Origin: Cardiocondyla obscurior
Taxonomy: Eukaryota; Arthropoda; Insecta; Hymenoptera; Formicidae
Direction of reading: 5' to 3'
NCBI RefSeq assembly: GCF_019399895.1
Contig: NW_027228818.1
Location: 1 to 64,000, forward strand
DNA length: 64,000 bases
Positions 1 through 11,500 of this stretch are shown one piece after another. The position numbers and the translations under genes were made by a program. The notes under the pieces were generated by a model. It was given only the letters and a program-made list of their open reading frames with translations, had not been told where the DNA came from and did not search any database. The stretch's first letter is position 1. Every line of letters starts with the position of its first letter.

Positions 1-224
1 ATCTTCTCTGAAGATAGCCTGGATTGATGATCCTCCCGTCGGACCGATCTTCATAGAAAACATCGCAGACGCTGTAGCCACCAGCGCCCCTGCGGGCAAG
101 CGCTGGATTGCCCGTCGTTGGATGACGACATGGCGGGAGCCGGGACGGTACTCCACCACGCCGGTCTCTGAGGGTCCGAATCCCTGAGACGGTAAAACTG
201 CTTCTGATTGGACGTCATTCCCAT
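1..224 (-). pseudogene. E1 ORF1 (Gag-like), N-terminal fragment with frameshifts
   Basis: The start codon is at 222-224, in the same context as the intact ORF1 of E6 and E10 (MGMTSN start). The region encodes the N-terminal stretch shared by all families (RDRRGGSTVPAP, then SSSNDG). Against E10 there are single-base losses near 13, 105, 158, 183 and 199, so the frame is broken several times within 220 bases. The zinc-knuckle part would lie beyond the left window edge. A sequencing or assembly error is an alternative explanation for some of the losses. Confidence 0.75.
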
Positions 225-1137
225 GTTGTATCATGATGGTTTGGTTGGGGTTTCTCCCTTAGGCCGATTGGGTGCCCGCCCTGCCGACTCCGACCTAGCC
301 GCTTCCTTCTTCTTCCAGAGACACGCCACGAGCCCCGCCTCGGAATACGTCCGAGCGGCCCGTGGCGGTCAAAACCTCCTCCCCGGGTGACCAGGCCCAC
401 CTCGGGAACTTCCGAGCGGCCCGAAACACCCCCTACGTCATCCCTGGGGTGCCCAGCCCGCAGGCCGGAACACCCTACGCCCCCGGAGACCGTGGGGTCA
501 CACCCCCGGTGTGCAACTCCGGTGCGTATACTCGTACCCGCCCCAGGAACGCACCACGTACGCCCCGGAAACGGGTAGAGGTAATCCCTAACCTCGGCTG
601 CGGGAGCACCCGCGTGCAATGCCTCAGAAAGGGATCTTTGTTAACGGAGGCCCCTACCCAACCCCCGGGTGGCATGGCGGGAAACCAATTCCCCTGCGGC
701 CCCAGCCGGCCGGGATTTGCATTCCGGGTTACCTTCCCTTACCACCTTGGGGGGAATAAAACCCACCCTCTCGGCGAAGTGGTCGCCGGGCTCAGGCACC
801 TCGGGACCGCCAAGTCCCGTACCACAGATCTACACCGTCCTAATAAAGGGACGGCCTCTGTGGCCCCTGAGGTTGCCAGGAGGAAGTCAGAAGACCTCCC
901 CTCACGACCCTGACAAGCCGGGCGTTTGTATTCCGGGTCGCCATCCTTACCACCTTGGGGGAATAATACCCACCCTCTCGGCGAAGTGGTCGCCGGGCTC
1001 AGGAACCCTCGGGAACGCCAAGTCCCGAACCACAGATCTACACCGTCCTAATAAAGGGACGGCCTCATGGCCCCTGAGGGTGTACCTCCCCGGCTCGAGT
1101 ACGTGATGTACTCGGAGTGCAATGCCAGGAAGGTACT
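225..1137 (-). other. E1 5' UTR with two structured tandem modules
   Basis: This is the long type of 5' UTR, shared almost unchanged with E3, E4, E6 and E10. It holds the palindrome CTCGGA-ATACG-TCCGAG at 339-355 and a second copy, CTCGGG-AACT-TCCGAG, at 401-416. A module of about 209 bases starts near 707 and is repeated from about 916. Each module contains a hairpin with the loop CTTTATTA (sense) inside a longer CCACAGA/TCTGTGG stem. No coding capacity is supported here. Confidence 0.75.
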
Positions 1138-1269
1138 GTGCGCTCTTAGTAGGATCGAACCTCCCCGCCGGGCCCTCCCCGGGACTAAGTCCCAGGTACT
1201 GCCCCAGCGGATCGTTGATTCGATCCCTTAAGCCCCCTCACCACGACAAGGTGGCGCACTACGAGGGGG
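1138..1269 (-). ncRNA. HDV-like self-cleaving ribozyme candidate, E1 5' end
   Basis: In sense RNA, P1 is CCCCCUC/GAGGGGG (1263-1269 with 1233-1239). P2 is GUGCGC/GCGCAC (1254-1259 with 1138-1143). P3 is ACC/GGU with the 7-nt loop UUGUCGU. P4 is GGAUCGAA/UUCGAUCC (1219-1226 with 1152-1159). The J4/2 strand is CUAAGA, with its C as the candidate catalytic base. The order and sizes match the HDV ribozyme double pseudoknot. The first base of P1 is the first base of the element. P1 differs by compensatory changes from that of E4 and E9. Confidence 0.75.
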
Positions 1270-1288
1270 AACCTAACCTAACCTAACC
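1270..1288 (-). repeat. Telomeric TTAGG repeat tract between E1 and E2
   Basis: The plus strand reads AACCTAACCTAACCTAACC, nearly four TTAGG units in sense. It begins after the last G of E1 and ends at CC before the poly(T) of E2. Confidence 0.95.
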
Positions 1289-1297
1289 TTTTTTTTT

Positions 1298-1405
1298 AAC
1301 GTGAGGAAATCCTTTTACGGATACCCCCGGTTTGGGAACTCCGGGGGTTATGTGGGACTCAGGTCTTATGCAAACGTGCTGCCTAATACCCACTAAAACC
1401 TCACG
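1298..1405 (-). ncRNA. E2 3'-terminal RNA structure next to poly(A)
   Basis: CGTGAGG (1300-1306) beside the poly(A) can pair with CCTCACG (1399-1405). Inside lie a C-run/G-run hairpin and the conserved core TATGTGGGACTCAGGTCTTA. The closing stem covaries with CGACGGG/CCCGTCG in E3, E4 and E9, and with AGTGGGGG/CCCCCACT in E6, E7 and E10. The likely role is recognition by the reverse transcriptase, as shown for the SART1 3' UTR. Confidence 0.75.
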
Positions 1406-1805
1406 AGTGGCCTAGCGCAGGCAGTCATTGGCGAGCGGCACGGGAATCGTAAACACATTCCAAGCACCGCGCCGCTCGCCCACTACCGGGACCCCCAGGT
1501 GTTAGGGGGTCTCTGCCTGGCCGGGGGCACCTCCTTGAAGACTAAGGAGGGCCCACCGGCGCCCGGTCATTGAGCTTGACCGGGCCACCATCCTAATAAC
1601 TTGACGAGAGGGGACCACTACCCTCTCGCCAACGCCCACAAGTGGGCAAGGGGGCAGTAGGTGGTTCCCAACCACCTATGATACCGCCCCCTCCGCACCA
1701 AGAAGCACGGCTGACACCACCAGAAAGACGGGACGACCCTCACCCTTGCGGGAGCTATTGGGTCGTCCGTCCCCCGGGGCACCAGCACATACTTTCTCCT
1801 TCCTC

Positions 1806-1941
1806 AGCCCTGAAAAGGGCTGATAAGTGGAGGCCTACAGGGGGCTAACTCCAGTGGCTGAAGGGCCATTTTTCTCCGCCTGACTAATTGGCCTAAAAGG
1901 GCCATTTCCCAACACCTGACTACTTGGCCCTAAAAAGGGCC
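1806..1941 (-). repeat. E2 3' UTR hairpin repeats (AGGGCC-type stems)
   Basis: AGCCCTGAAAAGGGCT (1806-1821) and GGCCCTAAAAAGGGCC (1926-1941) are short stems with A-rich loops on plus, U-rich loops in sense RNA. A degraded copy lies near 1891. E5 and E11 have the same series in the same place, just after the ORF2 stop. Confidence 0.6.
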
Positions 1942-2003
1942 ATTTTCCAACACCATACTAGGGGGGTAGGGTTGATCCTTAGACCGAACCCGCCCCCGTT
2001 TCC

Positions 2004-5000
2004 TCACCAGCGGCGCAAATGCGCCGGGTGCCTCTATTTCTGCGCCTGACCGGCGCCCTTGGGAACCGATGGGGCTATCTCCCCCGACGGACTCTCTCAT
2101 TATCCTCCTTCTGTGAAATAACGTTTTCACAGAAGGAGATACTTCTATCTTTCTCGGCCTCTCCCCACCACGGCTGATATGACCGCCGGGAGAGGGTCGG
2201 ACCTAAGAGCAATTAGCGTCCTTCTCTCATTCGCGAAGGCCGGGCACTCGGCAAGTGTGTGATCCGCCGAGTCCCGACCCCGCCACACTCCCAACACTTG
2301 GGAGTTGGCTCTCGTCCTATGCGGCACAGGTAATCACCGAAGACACCATGTCCGGTGATCACCTGTGCCGCCCTAAAGATTTTCTCTCCCTAACACCGTT
2401 CGTCCATTCTGACAGAAATGGGCGAACGGCGTGATGCCCGATGACCTGGTGCGTCTAACGGCAACTGTGCCAACTTGGAACCCATTCTTCCATAATCTGG
2501 CGATCCCCAATAACGGAGTCAGAACAGCCGGGGTTAAGGGAACCCCGCGTCTTAACATGAGGACTTACGCCGATATCTTTCGGCGTAAGCCTCTCACAAC
2601 TATATCGACGGGGGGAAGGCCCGCCATCACAAACGCGGCATCCGCCGCAGTCGTCCTATACAGACGGGCCACTCGAACGGCAAGCCTGCGATCAACTTGC
2701 CGCAGGCCGCTGAGCGCCCGCCTGTTGTTGGCGAGATCTTTTGCCCATATCGGGGCGCCATAAAGGGCCACCGATCTCACTACTGCCGCATATAAACGAC
2801 GGGCCTTCACCCCGGCCCACCAAGATTGGCATAATGCGCCCTAACGAGGCTGCAACTCGTCCCACTTTAGGTATAGCGAGCAAAATGCTCGGAAAAACGC
2901 CAATGACTGTCCAGGTGGAGTCCGAGATACTTGAGAGTGTGACCCACCTGGATAGGAACCCCCCCGATGAGGATGGAAGAAGGTGGAGGAGGACCGACAG
3001 AATGACCCATAAACCATAGGGCCTCCGTCTTATTAGCGGCCACTTCCAGGCCCATCTCGGCCAGAGTGTTGCACACCATACTAGTGGCAACCTCGGCCAG
3101 CGCGCGCGCTTCTTCCCAGTTCTGGCCAGGGCCAGCGTATCATCTGCGTAGCAACGCAGGCTGCAACCCGGGGAAGGGGCAATCGTAGCACCCTGTCAAA
3201 GGCGAGGTTCCACAGGAGTGGCCCAAGAACAGAGCCCTGTGGGACCCCTCGCTCTATTCTCTTGTTGACGCGGCGACCATCCCTATTATTATAGGAAAGT
3301 ACCCTGTTGTTAAGGTACTGACCTATGACCCGTCGAAGATAATTAGGGACCCTGAAGTATTCAAGGGAGTCCCTGATGACTTTCCAGGGGAGCGTGTTAA
3401 AGGCGTTGGATATGTCCAACGAGACGGCCAGTAACACGCTCCCCTCCTCTACTGTACTTTCCGCGAGGGCCCTAACCGACGCAATAGCGTCGATGGTTGA
3501 CTTGCCCTCTCGGAAGCCGAACTGCTCCGACTGGAGCGGCGGGTCACCTTTGTTGATATGCTGGATGAGGCGGCACGAGATAATCCTCTCGTAAACCTTG
3601 CCAACCTCATCCAGCAGACAGATAGGCCTATACGCGGAGGGTTCTCCGGCTGCCCTACCTGGTTTAGGAATTAGAACCAGGTTGGCACGGCGCCATTCAG
3701 GTGGAAATACTCCGTCGCGGAGCAGGGAAGTAAAGATCCTGCCTGCCCGCGGCGCCAAACTAACGAGAGCTAGTGCAAGTGCTCCTCCTGGTACCCCATC
3801 AGGCCCAGGGGCCTTATTTGGGCGTATTCTTCTAACCACGGCGGTTAACTCTTCCTCAGTCACGTCACACGCCCCATGAATCCAATCAGGAGAAGGTCCG
3901 GAAGGGAGAGGAGGTAAGTATGTCTCGCCACCAGTATCGGGTGGGAATAATCTATCTACTACAGACGCAGCCGTATGTGGCTCCAAACTCTCGGTTGCAG
4001 GAGGAGCTCTGGGACGCAGGCGACCGGTAACTATCCGGTAGGGACGCCCCCAAGGGTCCTCATCGATGGATTGAAGTAATTCATCCCAGGCTTGGGTCTT
4101 GGCCTGCTTGATAGCTAAGCGTAGGGCCCGTCGCGCGTCTCGGTAGGCCTCGTAGGCCGCCGTTGTATCCTCCACTGTCCCATGGCGACGCCTTTTGGCG
4201 CGCGTGTACCGCCTCTGAGTTTGGACGGAGAACCGCCGAAGTGTGGCGATTTCTTCCGACCACCAATAAGCCCGTGTGTTAACACGGGGACCAGAACGAG
4301 GCATAGCGACCTCACATGCTCCACTAATTATCTCACAGAGCCAAGCTGCTCCATCCAAGGCACTGTCCCAAATAGGCTCATCCAGCCACGTGTATATGCC
4401 TAGAGCGGCAAGGAATTTGTCCTTATCGAACAATCGAGGACCATCTCACATTCTATTAGGAGGAACGGAATTATACGTGCCTCGGGAGGCAGAGGGACAT
4501 AAGGATGTACCTATGATCGGATAGGGTTTCCAACTCTTCCGCCACCCGCCAACTCTAACAAAAGCTCGCGCAGAGGAGATCCATGTGAGATCGACTATGG
4601 AGTCTCCTCTCCACGCAGAGCAAGTACTGGACCCCTCGTTGACTATGAGAAGATCCAACTCGGCAGCCCATGCCGCCAACATCCACCTCGTCTATCGGCT
4701 CTGAGGCAGCCCAATCCGGCGACTTGGCATTAAAATCGCCGGCTATAAGGAAAGGTTGAGGATATCTGGCACGAATAAAGGCGCTCATTGTATCGAGTCG
4801 CTCCTCAAATTCGAGAAGGCTCAGCGCAGGAGACGCGTAAACTCCCAAGATGAATAATGGGCCCCACTTGACACAGACCCACCCAGTTCCTCGCTCCACA
4901 GGGATACAGGGCCGGGTAAGCTGATTCCAGGTAATTGCGACGGAGTCCCGCTCATCGCTCGCCCAACAAGGTTGTCGGGGAACGCGGTAAGGCTCCGCCG

Positions 5001-5133
5001 CAATACCAACTCCACAACCACGCTCCACCAGGGAATGAAGGAAAAGATCCTGTGCCTGGGAAGCGTGGTTTAAATTGGTTTGGAGAATATTTAGGGCGGC
5101 GAAGGCTCGGCCGTATCGGTCTCCTCCAGACCG
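2004..5133 (-). pseudogene. E2 ORF2: endonuclease/reverse transcriptase, multiply frameshifted
   Basis: ORF2 enzymes nick the telomeric DNA and copy the element RNA into the nick. The endonuclease part is visible (GDFNAKSPDW, about 4735-4745), followed by the linker (RAYWWSEEIA) and RT blocks (NKAPGPDGVPG, YRPICLLDE, GVPQGSVLGP). A long open stretch at 3081-4433 covers the linker and most of the RT. The rest is split over all three frames, and the catalytic YADD lies in a damaged stretch near 3145. The stop at 2004-2006 aligns with those of E5 and E11. There is no AUG at the start: the frame opens at 5133 and overlaps the end of ORF1 by 43 nt in the -1 register. Confidence 0.88.
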
Positions 5134-7517
5134 CTACCAACACTGGCTGATTTAGCCGTAAAGACCTTAGGAGGCCTTTGCTCTAAAGGTGGAGGATTTA
5201 TGACCTCGACTTCCATAGTTTCTACCTCCTGAGGTGGATTAGAGGAATAGGTGTCTTCTCGAGAACAGGTTGAGTGGCAGCCGTTTTCATACGGCTTTTG
5301 GGCTTGACAATGCCACCCGCCCTAGTCTGTCTAGATCGGGCAGAACAAGATGAACCACCCATCTTATGGGCAGCCGGTTTGCCTGCTTTGTTGCAGGCAG
5401 GACAAAAAGGGGCCTCACCACAATCAGCCGCCAGATGGTCAGGAGCGCCGCAACGAAAGCAACATCTGCTCCTATCCTCGCTGTTAGGACAGCGTTCCCT
5501 AACATGTCCCCCCTGCAAGCATTTGTAGCATTGCAGGGGACGACTAGGAAGTAACTCAATACGGGCTAAGGTCCACCCAATTTTTATCTTGCCAATAAGG
5601 GCAAGTTTTTTAGCCGCGACTAAAGGACAGCGGCACCAAACCGTAAATAGGCCATTAATTCCTTGTCTGGGAGTACCTATTTTTATGCTAAGAGGATCGC
5701 AGGAGGTTGCAGCGACTATGGCGTCGGCAATTTCATTAGAAGTTGCGGTGTCGTCTAAATTTCGGACCCGCATTTCCGCCATCTTTATAGGGTGCGCTAT
5801 TCGCACGTTCTCTTCGTCCGCAAGGACTTCACCTAGTTTATCCGCAAGAGCCTTTGCTTTAACGGCATTATCAGTTCCTGCCACCTCGTATATGATAGCG
5901 CCAGTAAGCGCACGCCTTGGTCGGACTGAGTCAATGCCAAGGCTGGTAAGGTCAATCAGGTCTTTGGCCTTCCCCAGTATTCTGTTGTATTGTCGGGACA
6001 AGAAACCGTAACTGCTGCTGTTTTAGGCAGCAATCTTTCTCTTAGAAGATTGTTTTATTTTACCATCCTGGTTTGGTTTTGCCACCAATATTTCGTTTGC
6101 CAGGAGGTTTTCTTGCATGTTACGCGCAGTACCAGGCTTTTACTTGCCTTTCTTCCTAGCAGTGGCCCAACTACTTGTTGCCTGAGCCTTAGGGGCCGAC
6201 ATTGGCCTTGATGTTGCTAAGGAGCTAATTTCAAGGAGTGGGCTTGGATGTTTGTTTAGAAGAGACCTTTTGTCCTTCATTCACCTTTTTATCTTTTTTA
6301 GATTTGTCTACCTGTTGACTTTTAGGAGACAGACGAGTTGGAGGAGGAATTCCGCCTCTACCCCATTTTCTTTCACACCATCTCTCAAAGAGATGGTCGA
6401 GTCTCGAGAGAAGAGGGTCCTCTTCTTCTTCTGACCTATACTGCAATCTAGGAGGACTGAGCATCTTCCTCCTACCTCTAAGTACTGGCCTATAGGCCGC
6501 TGGAACTTCTTCAGGTTCTACATGTCGTCGGGCATTTTCCAAGTTTTTAGTTTTATTTTGACCTTGCCCTTTTGGTGAGTCATTCTTGGGAGAGCCTGTT
6601 TTGCTGTTTATTTTTAACGTAGCAATGTCGTCCCGGAGTAGTGCGATTTCCTTTTCAGCCGCTTCTAATTTGCGACGAAGGACTTCTGTTTCAGCCGCTG
6701 GAGAGTCCATAATAGCTGTGTCCACACGGGTCATCAAGTTTGTAAGGCATGCGCTTGTCTTACAGGCAGATTCCTTAAGGGTCTTAATAAAAGTGCCCTT
6801 GAGACCTTTTGATGTTGATGCAACCTTCAACACACGTTGCATTTCTTCGAGAGCCACGGCTGCTAGGCTAGCCGCCGGATCATAACGAAGCTCTTCCATA
6901 AAGCGCGCCGTCAAATCGGTGGCCTTAGCTTGTAAGCCACCAGCTAAAGGAACAGCAGGATTAAGTATATCTTTTTCCTGCCTTCTCTGCTCCTCCAAAT
7001 CCTCCTCTTCACGTAGCCGCTGCTTGACTTGCAACAGCCCAATGTACTCCCCGGTCGTAGGGGGACGTCCACGTTCGCGTTTCCTTTTTCGGCCGAGCGA
7101 CGTTGTCGAATCGTAATCGCTCTCCATTACAACATCCGACAAATCCATGGCTGAAGCAGTGGAAGTGACGGAAGGCGCAGGCGATACAGCCCTGGATGTA
7201 GACGCACTCTTCCTAGACGAAAGAGGCGATTGACCAGGAGAAGCCTCTCCTCCTTTCTTAGACACGGTGACCTTGGATGATAATGGACCCGGTCGATCTA
7301 TGCGAGCCATGCTAATGATTGCAGGCTTTATAAACGCAGCATCATTCTTCGCAGATGCATTTTCCTCGGCCGCCCCTGCGGAGCGAGCGGCAGATGGCCC
7401 ATCGTGCGATGACGACGAGAGGGGAGCTGGGACAGTACTCCCCTCACGCCGGCCCCTGGGGATCCGATCCCCCTGAGGCGATACACCCGTATTTTTCTTG
7501 GACGACTGGCTCATCAT
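5091..7517 (-). pseudogene. E2 ORF1 (Gag-like, zinc knuckles), frameshifted
   Basis: ORF1 of R1-clade elements is an RNA-binding protein that packages element RNA. The start is placed at ATG 7515-7517 (MMSQSSK), because upstream codons in frame are 5' UTR. An open stretch runs to 6231. Reading then shifts, with in-frame stops between about 6000 and 6230, and resumes from 6001 to 5222. The resumed part has the conserved core before the knuckles and then CYKCLQGGHVRERC, CCFRCGAPDHLAADC and a third CPAC-type knuckle. A last frameshift near 5240 precedes the C-terminus. It ends in SPP and TAA at 5091-5093. Confidence 0.85.
5118..5132 (-). promoter_or_regulatory. GGAGG-loop hairpin before the ORF1 stop, E2
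   Basis: The sense RNA is GGUCU-GGAGG-AGACC, a 5-bp stem with a GGAGG loop. It lies at the very start of the 43-nt ORF1/ORF2 overlap. Equivalent hairpins with other stem sequences occur in the other families. Confidence 0.55.
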
Positions 7518-8174
7518 GAAAAAATCAGTGTTGTTGATTTGTGTAGGGTTTACTCCCCTAGGCCGGTGGGGTACCAACCCTAACGACCCCGGCCTGGCCG
7601 ACTCCTCGACCTCACGGCGCGTGAGCCCCGCCTCGGAATATGTCCGAGCGGCCCCACGCCCGTACTCACCGCTCTGACTGAGCGGGACAGGGAAGGGAAG
7701 GGAAAGGAAAGGAAAAGGGAAAACACCCCAACCCCCCAAACCCCCCAACCCCCAACCAACCGCCGGAAGAGGAACTAATCCTCCCTATCGACCCCGGCAG
7801 GCCGGGCGTTTGAATTCCGGGTCGCCATCCCTTACCACCTTGGGGGGAATATAACCCACCCTCTCGGCAAAGTGGTTGCCGGGCTCAGGTACCTCGGGAC
7901 CGCCGATTCCCGTACCACAGACCTACACCGACCTAATAAAGGGTCGGCATCTGTGGCCCCTGAGGTTGCCGAAAGGAAGTCAGAAGACTTCCCCTAACGA
8001 CCTCGACAAGCCGGGCGTTTGTATTCCGGGTCGCCATCCTTACCACCTTGGGAGGAATGAACCTCCCCTCTCGGCAAAGTGGTTGCCGGGCTCGGGTACC
8101 TCGGGACCGCCAAGTCCCGTACCACAGACCTACACCGACCTAATAAAGGGTCGGCATCTGTGGCCCCTGAGGGC
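7518..8174 (-). other. E2 5' UTR, short type with G-rich tract
   Basis: It holds the conserved palindrome CTCGGA-ATATG-TCCGAG (7632-7648) and a purine-rich stretch. Four C-runs on plus (7726-7753) are G-runs in sense and could form a quadruplex. A module of about 207 bases is repeated in tandem from about 7798. The hairpin stems in the modules are CCGACC/GGTCGG (7928-7947 and 8135-8154). The 5' end stops inside the module, so there is no ribozyme-like segment. Confidence 0.75.
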
Positions 8175-8186
8175 AACCTAACCTAA

Positions 8187-8188
<2 letters not shown>
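8175..8188 (-). repeat. Telomeric TTAGG repeat tract between E2 and E3
   Basis: The plus strand reads AACCTAACCTAACC, ending at CC before the poly(T) of E3. Confidence 0.95.
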
Positions 8189-8216
<28 letters not shown>

Positions 8217-8217
<1 letters not shown>

Positions 8218-8325
8218 CGACGGGAAATGCACTCTTTACGCATCCCCCCTTTCTCTGGGGGTATGTGGGGTCGGGTCTTATGGCTCGCTATTCGAGGCCT
8301 GCCCACTACCCACTAAAACCCGTCG
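8217..8325 (-). ncRNA. E3 3'-terminal RNA structure next to poly(A)
   Basis: ACGACGGG (8217-8224) pairs with CCCGTCG (8319-8325). The stem encloses a C-run/G-run hairpin and the conserved GGTCTTATGG and CACTACCCACTAAAA blocks. Only the stem bases change relative to E2 and E6, and they do so in a compensatory way. Confidence 0.75.
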
Positions 8326-8565
8326 GGGCTCTGACCCAGTGCGTTATCCTTGAGGGGAGACCGAGGATGCACAGAAGTATAACTTCTCGGTCCCCTCCGC
8401 ACTTGCATCTCGGCGGATGCTTCTTCTTAGCGAGTTGTTTTCGCTGGGGTCGCCTCTTACTTTGCTCTACTCCTTGGTTCGGAGGAGTTTATCTCCTTTT
8501 TGACTTCTCCGTGGAATGTCTATTACTTACGGGGAGGGGGATGTTGTTGTCCCTCCCCGACTGTG

Positions 8566-11500
8566 TCAACTTAGTGTCCTGGCCCTTGGTCTAGACGCCG
8601 AAGGGCTCAAAGACACGTTGTGAGTGCCCGGTTGGGCTGATGGCTGGGAAGAGGGAGGATTAGTCCTCGGACTTCTTCCACCGATGGCCCGACTGGTGGG
8701 CGCTCTTGGGCGCGGTCTTGATCTCAAGACCCGCGTACTCGTGAGGTGCTGGTGCTTGAGCGGGAGTCATGACGGCGGTTGTGGCCGAGTTGGCCAGTCC
8801 CGCGATGATTGCCGCCCGTGTTGCTCTTGATGAAGCGGCTGTGGATGCCGCTCTCTTTCCTCTCGGCTTCTGTCTTGCGACGCATTACTTCGCTGCAGAA
8901 GTCCATGAAGGCTTCCAGGCGTTGTCCTCGTACACCGCAAGCTCGATGATGGTAGGCAGGGATAAGTCCGGTCCCAACACGTTCTCAAAACCTGCCTCTC
9001 CTCCGTCCATGCCGGGCACACTTCAAGAGTGTGCTGGGCGTCGTCGATACCGTCATCGCAATGATGACATGCTGTGGATGCCTCTTTCCCGATCCTATGT
9101 AGATAGGAGGAAAAGCATCCGTGGCCCGTGATTATTTGCGTCGTCCAGAATGATGTGACGCCTTTCCAGCCGCAACGATCCACCCAGTCCTCCATGACTG
9201 GGAGGATGGCGGACAGCGTACGCTGGCCAAGTTGTGAAGGCCGGTGAGTCTGTCCTTCCACTGGCTTATAGTTGCGACTCTGTGTCGCCGGCGTATACGC
9301 TTCTTCATCCCTGCTGTGGGCGTGATCCCCCTAGATTTGAGGATCCGTAGATCCTTATATACACGATGGTATTCCGCAGCAGTGATGTCCACAGGCCGGC
9401 TAGAAGTGCTGCGGCCGGGCGAGCAACGGTCCTGTATGCCCGTGCTGTCCTGATAGCCACCTGATGGAAGGCGGCCTCCAAACTCTTCTGGCTTCTTCTG
9501 CATGCGGCCAAGTCTTCAGCCCAGACAGGGGCGGCGTACAAGGCGATTGAGCGAATGGTGTTCGCATATAGACGCCTCGCCGCGCTACTAGGTCCCCCGA
9601 TGTTTGGGAGAATCCCACGTAGAGAGATGGATTTCTCTCTAACTCTTTCTCCGATCCTTTTGAAGTGTGGACCAAAGGACCATTTATGGTCCAAGATGAG
9701 GCCCAAGTATTTCAGATTCTGGGCGATCTGAATTCTGGCCGAGCCTACCAGGATCTGTGAAGATGGTGGAGGCTGGGGGCCACCTGTTTTCCCAGAGAAT
9801 ATAATGGCCTCTGTCTTCTCATGGGCCACGTGGAGGCCCAGTTTCTGGACGGTGCGGAGTACGGAACTAGCCGCTATCTCTCCTCTCGTTCTTGCTTCTG
9901 TCCAATCTTCTCCCCCCGACAGGATGAGCGTGTCGTCAGCGTAACACACAACTCCGCAGTGGGGGGGAAGCGCCGATGAAAGGACCGTGTCGTATCCTAT
10001 GTTCCATAGGAACGGGCCGAGGACGGAGCCTTGGGGTACGCCACGTTGTAAGCTCCTCTCCTGGACTTCACCGTTGTGGTCGGTGAAAGTAAAGTACCTA
10101 TTATGTAGGTAACTTCCTAATATGTCCCTTAGATATTTGGGGACTCGATGCCGACTGAGGGCCGCTCTAATGGTTTCCCAAGGAAGAGAGTTGAACGCAT
10201 TAGAGACGTCAATGGATGTTGCAAGCGTAACTCCCCCCTGAGAAACATATTCTTCCGTGAAGTTCCTCACCGCTGTGATGGCGTCCACCGTTGAAAGGCC
10301 GGCTCTAAAGCCGAATTGATTTCGGCTGATATTTACGCCTTCTTTCCCAAGGTGCTGAACGAGGCGATTCACTATAACTCTTTCAAAAAGTTTCCCGGCC
10401 TCGTCCAGCAAGCAGATCGGGCGATATGCCGAAGGAGAGTCTTCCGGTTTGCCCTGTTTACGTAGCAGGACTAACTTTGCCCTTTTCCATGGAAGCGGAA
10501 AGGCACCACGTCGTAGACAGCTATTAAATAGCTGTATTATGGAGCCTTGAAGATTTTTCAAGGCTAACTTCCAAACCGCTTTAGGCAGGCCGTCCGGGCC
10601 CGGCGCGGTGTTTCCTCTGAGGCCTCTTTTGGCCGCATGGAGAAACTCTTCTTCACTTATCTCTAAGGCCTCATTCCAGTCCAGATCCGCAGATTGAAGG
10701 TGGACTCGACCTTCTTCGCGGGTGTCCGGAGGGAAAAGCTTGTTGATAACTTCTTTGAGGAACTGGGGATCCAGTACTTCTGTGGTTGGAGGCGCCATCG
10801 GCCTAAGTTTTTTGCATACAATCTTGTACGCACGACCCCACGGGTCGTCATCTAGGGCCTCGATCAGTTCTGTCCACGACTCTTCTTTGGCCTTGCGAAT
10901 GGCCGTCCGTAGTGTTTTTCTGGCTTCTTTATAGATCGCCATAGCTTCGGCTCTTCTTTCTTGATTATTGCGGCTACGAGTGACTCTTCTATTAGCCTTA
11001 ATGGCTTCTTTTCGTAGCGCCGCAATGTGATCTGACCACCAATACGCTGATCTTCGAAAGCGGTGTCTTACCCTCGGCATAGACATGTCACAGGCGCGTG
11101 TGACTGTCTCTGTGATCCACTGGAGTTGGATTTCGGGATCTTCTTCTTCTTTCGGCAGATCGCTGGTGAAAAGAGAAGCCGCGATGGAGGCTTGGAAAGC
11201 GTCCTCGTCCAACTTCCGCGTTGCCCATCTGCGTTCGTCTCCTGGTCGACGGGAAGTCGATCTCAGAGACGCCAAAGACATCAGGATATACCGATGATCG
11301 GAGAGGTGCTCCATGTCTATGGACACCTTCCAGTCAGACACCATGCGTGCCGCCGCAGGGGATGCCCACGACAAGTCGATGATCGACTCTCCCTGCGGGC
11401 GGACACATGTGGACGTGTTGCCCCTATTCAAGAGGACTAAGTCCATACTTGCGGCCCAAGCCTCGACAAGGCGGCCTCTTGCGTTGGTGCGTGCCGAGCT

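Larger units (their letters stand above)
1..1269 (-). mobile_element. E1: SART-like telomeric non-LTR retrotransposon, 5' part only (cut by window edge)
   Basis: The sense strand is minus. The piece holds the 5' ribozyme-like end, a 5' UTR of about 1 kb and the first part of ORF1, up to the window edge. It closely matches the 5' parts of E6 and E10, so it is the same family. Its right end meets the telomeric repeat exactly at the predicted ribozyme cleavage point. Compared with E10 it carries several single-base deletions, so this copy looks decayed or poorly resolved. Confidence 0.9.
1289..8174 (-). mobile_element. E2: SART-like telomeric non-LTR retrotransposon, decayed
   Basis: Poly(A) appears as nine T at 1289-1297, the shortest tail in the array. 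ORF2 and ORF1 are recognisable along their length but broken by many frameshifts. The 5' UTR is the short type, with a G-rich tract. The 5' end lacks the ribozyme-like segment and stops after CCCCTGAGGG, next to the telomeric repeat. E11 is a second copy of the same family, with different indels. Confidence 0.92.

Noticed and set aside
1..6000. Segment 1-6000 (E1 plus E2) looks like a repeat of 58387-64000 (E10 plus E11), suggesting a large segmental duplication.
   Set aside because: The junctions differ: 19 bases of telomeric repeat between E1 and E2, but a 13-bp target duplication with E9 sequence between E10 and E11. Two independent insertions of the same families explain this better.
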